A stretch of 57,593 nt of DNA from Cohnella terricola (GTDB lineage: Bacteria; Bacillota; Bacilli; Paenibacillales; Paenibacillaceae), in contig NZ_VNJJ01000007.1 in NCBI RefSeq assembly GCF_007786475.1, positions 64,042-121,634 of the forward strand, read 5' to 3'. A program made the translations under genes and the position numbers. Positions 53,173-57,593 of the stretch are shown here, one piece after another; the stretch's first letter is position 1; each line of letters starts with the position of its first letter. The notes beneath the pieces are model-generated. The model was given only the letters and a program-made list of their open reading frames with translations. It was not told the DNA's origin and did no database searches.

Positions 53173-54750
53173 TTAGATCTTCTTGCCCTCCATCACTTCC
53201 GAAATTCTTTCTTTTACATCCGGAACCGGTTCTATCTCGGCCAATCTTTTAACTGCCGATACCAGCGATTCCTCCCATTCGGCTAGCGGCCAAGCTTCCA
53301 GCGCCTTTAGTGCCATGTTGCGGTTACGAACGACCGGGCTCTGCAAAGCCGTCGCGATTAACTTCCTTCCGACGCCCGGATAACGATCCAATTCTTGCAC
53401 CAATAAATCCAATGCACTGTGTGCCTCGTAGTTCAGACCAAGCCCCATCTCATCGGCAGGACCGGATGCGATATCTGTTAAAGGCAGCGACTCCTCCGCA
53501 AAAGACACCAGTGTCTGCACGCGCTGTTCATCAACCGCATTCATCAACTCAAAGATCAGCGATCCGTTAAGCGGAGAGAGCCGAAGTTGTTCGAACAGCT
53601 CTTCCCATATTTCGAGCCTCAACGCCTTAGCCACGCGAATGGAGAAATGCTGCTGCCGAGCGTCTCTGGAGCGAAGCGCAGTCCACACTTTTTCCTCCCA
53701 GCCGTCCGTGGCAAGGATGCTATCGGCGATCTCCCGGTATTGGGAACGCATTTCCTCCGTCCAGCCTTTAGACAACCGTTCCTCCCATTGCTCGGCTTCA
53801 TGATTCAACCAATCCAAGAGATCAAGAATACCGGTCAGTTGAGAAACATCCTGGCACATCGCACGAGACAACCGCAAGTAATCTCCGATCACGACGGGGG
53901 CGTGCTCGTAATCATCCATATCTTCCTCCGGCCCGCCATGAGTCAAAGCCGAGAGGATGTCTCCTGCTCCGTTATACAGCGCTTCATCCACTTCATCTGC
54001 CGTCAGCGCAGCATGCAGCTCTCCTTTCTGCGCACAGGTGTAGGCCAAATATTCATTCATCACGCTGTTTTGGCACCCTTTACGAAGCAACCAGTCTTTC
54101 ATTTCCTGCGTTTCAGGATCCAACCGCTCCACCAGTTGAATTTTACCCCATCCGTCTACCGCTTGAGCAAGCTCGAATAGCGCGGCATTCGGCGCATTCA
54201 AGCTATTTTGAATCGCAACAGCCGCGTAGAGCGTAAACTCGTCATGCCTGCCCAGTGTTAAGATCAGCTCACGGTGGTGTTCCGTATCAAACTGGCCCAG
54301 CAGCGCAATGCCGAACTTAATCACATTGCGGTGAGCTCCTTTTTCGGCTAACCAAAGCGCTTCATTGTATAAGCTTTGCGCGTTTAGCCCTGGATGGTTA
54401 CGCACCTCTTCCAACAAAGGGTCAATGACGCTAAGTACGTCTGCCTTCATGAGCTTCAAATACGCCGAACGTCTTGTTTTATGATTTGGTTTCCTGCTCA
54501 ACTGGGTGAGTAAATGAATCGTCTCTTTTACATTAGCTTCATCCTTACCCCCACCCGCATGATGACCAAAAGCGCCATCGAGTCCCCCGGCTACCCAGCG
54601 AAAGGGCTGGCCCTCCCAATACGATTCATCGTCGGGCAGTTTGTCGTCCTGCAGCCGGCCATGCTCGTCGATTTTCGATCGGATCGTTTCGTAGATCGAA
54701 GCGCCTTCCTTCCAAGGATATAACACTTCTTTATTGAAAAATGAAAACAT
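53173..54750 (-). CDS. Alpha-helical (HEAT-like) protein of the Ro60-RtcB locus
   Basis: 525 residues, predicted all-helical, with irregular HEAT-like pairs such as VRNRNMALKALEAWPLAEWEE and RRSAYLKLMKADVLSVIDPLLEEV. No catalytic motif, TM or signal seen. GGTGA lies five bases before the ATG. Located between the Ro60/TROVE gene and rtcB on the same strand, it is a candidate adaptor of the Ro60-Y RNA particle or of RtcB; this is inferred from position only. Confidence 0.8.
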   Translation of the reverse strand: MFSFFNKEVLYPWKEGASIYETIRSKIDEHGRLQDDKLPDDESYWEGQPFRWVAGGLDGAFGHHAGGGKDEANVKETIHLLTQLSRKPNHKTRRSAYLKLMKADVLSVIDPLLEEVRNHPGLNAQSLYNEALWLAEKGAHRNVIKFGIALLGQFDTEHHRELILTLGRHDEFTLYAAVAIQNSLNAPNAALFELAQAVDGWGKIQLVERLDPETQEMKDWLLRKGCQNSVMNEYLAYTCAQKGELHAALTADEVDEALYNGAGDILSALTHGGPEEDMDDYEHAPVVIGDYLRLSRAMCQDVSQLTGILDLLDWLNHEAEQWEERLSKGWTEEMRSQYREIADSILATDGWEEKVWTALRSRDARQQHFSIRVAKALRLEIWEELFEQLRLSPLNGSLIFELMNAVDEQRVQTLVSFAEESLPLTDIASGPADEMGLGLNYEAHSALDLLVQELDRYPGVGRKLIATALQSPVVRNRNMALKALEAWPLAEWEESLVSAVKRLAEIEPVPDVKERISEVMEGKKI

Positions 54751-54813
54751 CTAGGATCACCTAATTCGTAATATGTATATCAACCATGTTTGAATTCTCC
54801 AATCCAGCCACAT

Positions 54814-54840
54814 GGTCATGAATGCGCAGCATCCATGACC
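54814..54840 (-). other. 12-bp hairpin between the TROVE gene and its downstream neighbour
   Basis: Arms 54814-54825 and 54829-54840 pair over 12 bp with one G-U and a three-base loop. No T-run follows. It may be an mRNA processing or stability element in the intergenic space rather than a terminator. Confidence 0.5.
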
Positions 54841-54849
54841 ATCCGACTG

Positions 54850-56355
54850 TTATTGCACGTCTTCCAAATCCATCGCCTCAATTTGCTGCACCATCGAATC
54901 GTATCCTTTGGCCGTCTGCGCAATGTAACTCAGTACAGTATCGCTCCATCCGTAGATGTAGAATGTGTTCTGATCCTGCGGCGGAACCATGGCGCTGCGG
55001 TAAGGCGCGATGTCGATGATGAACGCTTTGACGTTCGGGTTCACTTTGGCGCGGTATTTCAGAAGCGCTTCATAGAACGGGCTGCCGCTGTTCTGTTGTT
55101 CATCCGTAATGATGACGATCTGATCAACCTTACGCCGCTCAGCAAGCAGCTTCCGCACCGGAGCGCCGGTATCCGTGCCGCCACGCGCCTGAATTCGGTC
55201 CGCCTGCGACAGAATGCTGTCCCGACGGGACGGCTTCGCATCTTCCACCTCAGTATCGAACAGCCAGAACAGAGAGTTTCCCTGCGTCTTCTTGTACAAT
55301 GCTAGCGCGAACACCGAACCGATCTGCAAGTACTCCCCGTTCATCGATCCCGATATATCGAGGAAGATGGCCTTCCGATCCTCAAGCTCCGGCAAGTTTG
55401 CGAACGTATACTCGACCGCATCCCGTAGCGCATCGCGCAGAACAGGATGCTGAACCTGACGGAACGCTTTGGCAAAGCGGAAAGGCAGTATTTTTGCTTT
55501 TTGCAGCGCATGCTGATTCGTCAACCGGGCGACAATCGTCTCCAAGTTATAACGGTTATCCAGCACACCTGCACGTTCGAGTGTATTCAAGTGACGCAGC
55601 AGCGCGAACGTCGGCATCTGGTCAATCAACGCTTCCCAGACCGCTTTCGAAGGCTTCACTGCACCCGTCACGACTTCGTGCGGCAGCTTGCCCGTCTCGA
55701 TCCAGTGAAGCTGTTCCGCTTCGTTAGCGGCTCGTTTCAACTGCTCGAGCGCCTCTACTTGCGGCAGCAACGACAGGTTCGCCTCTTGACCGCGCAAGTA
55801 ACGGAACAGTGCTTGCTGCTTCAGATCCGCAGGCTTCGGGTGAGCCGTCGCGATGGCATCGCCCAAGCTATAGCCGCGACCGCGGCCGTTGTACTTGATC
55901 GCCCAGTATTCGGATACGCCTCCAAGAAACCGATTGACCTGCCGTTTCACCGCCCGGCCGCCTTCGCCCCGACCCATGCCTTTCAGAATCGTCAGGAAGT
56001 CGGTAAGGTCCGAAGGGATGCGCACTACTTTCATGAAAACTTTAGCAAACAGATCCGGACGATAGGCCGACAGGATCGCCAAGCCGAACAGCGGCTGCAG
56101 GCGCATGTATCCATCATTCCTGGCATAGACAAGCGCTTTGGCCATGAACTGCGGATTATGCTGCGCCATCTCGTGATGCAGTTGTTCCGCTTCGGACAAC
56201 AGCTCGTTTTGATCCGCATAGAACGTATTGCCGAATGTATTAGTCACCAGCGTCTGCACATACTGCTCTTCAGCGGAGCGAGTGTAGGCCGGATAGCCGT
56301 CTTTGTTCACAATCGTCGGCCGTATGGCCGCAAACAGTTTTTTCGCGAAACTCAT
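54850..56355 (-). CDS. rsr: TROVE-domain protein (Ro60/Rsr orthologue)
   Basis: 501 residues from the ATG at 56355 (MSFAKKLF), eight bases after GGAGGAGG; an upstream extension of the frame runs through the Y RNA and is not real. The helical-repeat ring (about 1-345) contains PAYTRSAEEQYVQTLVTNTFG and GKLPHEVVTGA..AWEALIDQMPTFALLRHLN. A vWA domain (about 350-495) carries the MIDAS motif DISGSMNG and GGTDTGAP. Ro60 proteins bind misfolded RNAs in the ring and Y RNA on the outer face, and in bacteria work with nucleases such as PNPase. The Y RNA gene lies 165 bases upstream. Confidence 0.95.
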   Translation of the reverse strand: MSFAKKLFAAIRPTIVNKDGYPAYTRSAEEQYVQTLVTNTFGNTFYADQNELLSEAEQLHHEMAQHNPQFMAKALVYARNDGYMRLQPLFGLAILSAYRPDLFAKVFMKVVRIPSDLTDFLTILKGMGRGEGGRAVKRQVNRFLGGVSEYWAIKYNGRGRGYSLGDAIATAHPKPADLKQQALFRYLRGQEANLSLLPQVEALEQLKRAANEAEQLHWIETGKLPHEVVTGAVKPSKAVWEALIDQMPTFALLRHLNTLERAGVLDNRYNLETIVARLTNQHALQKAKILPFRFAKAFRQVQHPVLRDALRDAVEYTFANLPELEDRKAIFLDISGSMNGEYLQIGSVFALALYKKTQGNSLFWLFDTEVEDAKPSRRDSILSQADRIQARGGTDTGAPVRKLLAERRKVDQIVIITDEQQNSGSPFYEALLKYRAKVNPNVKAFIIDIAPYRSAMVPPQDQNTFYIYGWSDTVLSYIAQTAKGYDSMVQQIEAMDLEDVQ

Positions 56356-56520
56356 CTTTGTAGCCTCCTCCCCGGCGCTTCGCCGGTTAAGTCGATATTG
56401 TGGTAGAGCGAGGAATAAGGTTGAGAAGGCACGCGGCACAGCGGATAACCGCTCATTACCGCCCCATACTTTTGACGAAGCAGCCCTCTCGTTCGCCTCG
56501 CTCTTTTGAAAGCTTGCAAG

Positions 56521-56656
56521 ATCGTTGAGGAAAATGTCGGAAAGGTACATATGCTGCTCTACCATCTGAGCTATCCCGCCTTATGGCGGGAGTTGGACTC
56601 GAACCAACGACACGCCGATTAAAAGTCGAAGTAACCCTTCCATGCGCCTCAACGAT
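56521..56656 (-). ncRNA. Y RNA (YrlA-like) with circularly permuted tRNA-Lys mimic
   Basis: 136-nt RNA, 5' end about 56656. Terminal arms AUCGUUGAGG (56656-56647) and CCUCAACGAU (56530-56521) pair perfectly. A second stem, GGAAGGGUUAC with GUACCUUUCC (56641-56631 and 56548-56539), pairs with one bulge and one G-U. The head is a tRNA in permuted order: anticodon-like loop CUUUUAA (56625-56619, UUU), T arm GUUGG-UUCGAGU-CCAAC (56608-56592), acceptor 3' strand UCCCGCC, loop AUAA, acceptor 5' strand GGCGGGA (perfect 7 bp), U8A9, D arm GCUC-AGAUGGUA-GAGC (56571-56556). No CCA is encoded, unlike the tRNAs next door. Bacterial YrlA RNAs pair a Ro60-binding stem with a tRNA-like domain of this kind, and the Ro60 gene follows directly. 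Confidence 0.88.
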
Positions 56657-56751
56657 TGTTTCGCCTTTGCCCAGAGGCATCGGCTTTATGCTCTTATCTT
56701 CGCTCATCTACATCCATCCGAACATGGCGGAAGTATGACGATAGAGAAATT

Positions 56752-57348
56752 TTATCCAAATGCCGCAGTCGAAGACGCAACTGTAGGTTCACGGTAAGGC
56801 GTCTTCGTATAACGGTTCGATACGGACGAAGCCACAATCGCCTCCGGTTTCACCCTGGCCGATAATCCCATCGCTTCGATTCTTCCGACCATATCTGCTA
56901 CGAACGCCGAGGTGCGGTTTCGCTTGGCATCCGTCCCCGCATCGATATCGATGAACAGTTGCAGCTCCGCGCCATGGTACACATGCGGCAGGATAATGTC
57001 CTCCAGCAATGCCCGTTTCTTAGCATCAAAGTACATCGCGATCTCTTGACTGAACGTCGTCTCCAGACTGAGCTTCTCTTGCAGCGATTTGATCTCACGC
57101 GGGATGATGACCTGACGATAGCAGAACCATGCGCCGCGTCCAAGGCGAAGGATCGCAATAGATGTGATGAACTTTGTATGACCGGCATGCACTTGGGCAT
57201 CCGTTCCGATGACCAGTTGGTAAGCTGCGCGCGGATCGCTCTCCATGAAGTGCTGAACGCGGCCGAACACAACATCCAGCGTCATGCCTTTCTCGGAGAC
57301 GTTGCGGAATACTTTTTCGTGAATCGTAGGGAATTGTCGTCTTTTCAT
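56752..57348 (-). CDS. ykuK: YkuK family RNase H-like protein
   Basis: 198 residues from the ATG at 57348 (MKRRQFPTIHE), five bases after AGGTGA. Acidic residues of an RNase H-like fold are visible: VIGTDAQVH, FIDIDAGTD. The DUF458/YkuK family is predicted to be nuclease-like, with no defined substrate. It lies between the tRNA cluster and the Y RNA, all on one strand, so a role in RNA processing is plausible here. Confidence 0.9.
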   Translation of the reverse strand: MKRRQFPTIHEKVFRNVSEKGMTLDVVFGRVQHFMESDPRAAYQLVIGTDAQVHAGHTKFITSIAILRLGRGAWFCYRQVIIPREIKSLQEKLSLETTFSQEIAMYFDAKKRALLEDIILPHVYHGAELQLFIDIDAGTDAKRNRTSAFVADMVGRIEAMGLSARVKPEAIVASSVSNRYTKTPYREPTVASSTAAFG

Positions 57349-57396
57349 GAGTGTCACCTGTAACGCAAGGTTGGCTTCTTCCTTTCATAATAGAGT

Positions 57397-57470
57397 TGGC
57401 AAGGGCAACAGGATTCGAACCTGCATCGGCGGTTTTGGAGACCGTTATTCTACCGTTGAACTATACCCTT
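57397..57470 (-). tRNA. tRNA-Trp (CCA)
   Basis: 74 nt including encoded CCA. Acceptor AAGGGUA/UGCCCUU, D arm with AACGGUA, anticodon loop CUCCAAA (anticodon CCA), T arm CAGG-UUCGAAU-CCUG. The top pair of the anticodon stem is A-C (mismatch), and the acceptor begins with A-U pairs, so it looks somewhat divergent from a housekeeping tRNA-Trp. Confidence 0.88.
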
Positions 57471-57471
57471 A

Positions 57472-57547
57472 TGGTAGGGACAGCCGGAATCGAACCGGCG
57501 ACCTCTCGAATATCAGTCGAGTGCTCTACCTACTGAACTACGTCCCT
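57472..57547 (-). tRNA. tRNA-Ile (GAU)
   Basis: 76 nt with encoded CCA. Acceptor AGGGACG/UGUCCCU, D arm GUUC-AGUAGGUA-GAGC, anticodon stem CUCGA/UCGAG with loop CUGAUAU (anticodon GAU, unusual U at position 38), T arm GCCGG-UUCGAUU-CCGGC. One base from tRNA-Trp. Confidence 0.85.
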
Positions 57548-57550
57548 ATA

Positions 57551-57593
57551 TGGCGGTCCCAAGGAGGATTGAACTCCTGACTTCCGCGCTGAC
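57551..57593 (-). tRNA. tRNA, probably Asp (GUC), 5' part outside window
   Basis: 3' part with CCA: acceptor UGGGACC, discriminator G, T arm AGGAG-UUCAAUC-CUCCU, variable loop AAGUC, anticodon stem 3' strand CGCGG preceded by GUCAG. This makes anticodon GUC likely. The G discriminator and the GGUCCC-type acceptor also fit Asp. Confidence 0.65.

Noticed and set aside
54850..56565. TROVE gene starting at 56565 (571 residues)
   Set aside because: The extra 70 residues translate the Y RNA 3' arm and a spacer; the ATG at 56355 has a strong GGAGGAGG site.
56521..56656. Two truncated tandem tRNA-Lys genes (att-site debris) as explanation of the tRNA halves
   Set aside because: The halves share one matching acceptor stem with a 4-base loop, lack CCA, and are enclosed by two further complementary stems, which debris would not explain.
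56456..56707. 83-residue minus-strand ORF over the Y RNA
   Set aside because: It runs straight through the RNA structure (acceptor, T and D arms), has no ribosome site and no protein-like composition.

Overview
The window looks like a chromosomal segment of a Paenibacillus-type Bacillota. The grounds are strong GGAGG ribosome binding sites, S-layer-homology (SLH) surface proteins, copper-amine-oxidase 'stalk' plus CAP secreted proteins, M56/BlaI pairs, RtcB/YkuK/YjdM-type genes and Fur boxes of the Bacillus kind. Composition is uneven: 6.5-11.7 kb is clearly AT-rich and broken up, and 39.7-40.3 kb is GC-rich.

Layout. 1-6.45 kb: a divergent tandem duplication of a DUF1232 gene plus a gene fusing an AraC-type regulator to a siderophore-binding lipoprotein. 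A promoter, a Fur box and a ribosome binding site sit inside each fusion ORF. An SDR gene and a two-TM protein lie between the copies. 6.5-11.4 kb: AT-rich island of small membrane-anchored or unknown proteins, a DUF4262 gene broken by two frameshifts, and protein remnants. 11.8-19.1 kb: type I restriction-modification operon hsdM-hsdS-[SIR2-like]-hsdR. 19.3-23 kb: a frameshifted membrane protein, a degenerate partial copy of a CAP/stalk protein, a secreted protein and the intact CAP/stalk gene. 23.3-26.2 kb: a SEC-C protein with a PD-(D/E)XK-like core and a membrane-anchored MORN-repeat protein, separated by copies of an intergenic repeat. 26.4-31.7 kb: BlaI-M56-GDPD operon, an epimerase and YjdM. 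31.8-35.5 kb: large SLH surface protein with four exact 360-bp repeats. 35.5-38.5 kb: MerR (AdhR/NmlR-like) regulator with its two target genes (SDR, aldehyde dehydrogenase), each under a 19-bp-spacer promoter. 38.5-42.4 kb: ECF sigma factor, DUF1796 protein, VOC protein and esterase. 42.4-48.8 kb: Fur-controlled cnt-type opine-metallophore import/export operon without biosynthetic genes. 48.8-51.9 kb: transposase remnant, second SLH protein and SPFH remnant. 51.9-57.6 kb: RNA-repair locus reading, in the direction of transcription, tRNA-Asp, tRNA-Ile, tRNA-Trp, ykuK, a Y RNA, Ro60/TROVE, an alpha-helical protein and rtcB.

The strongest discoveries are: (1) an unannotated ~136-nt Y RNA just upstream of the Ro60 gene, whose head is a circularly permuted tRNA-Lys mimic closed by complementary terminal stems, inside a Ro60-RtcB-tRNA locus; (2) a SIR2-like NADase candidate translationally coupled within a type I R-M operon; (3) a Fur-regulated promoter translated in frame inside a regulator-lipoprotein fusion gene, preserved in two copies; (4) an ~80-bp promoter/leader element shared by the two SLH genes 20 kb apart.
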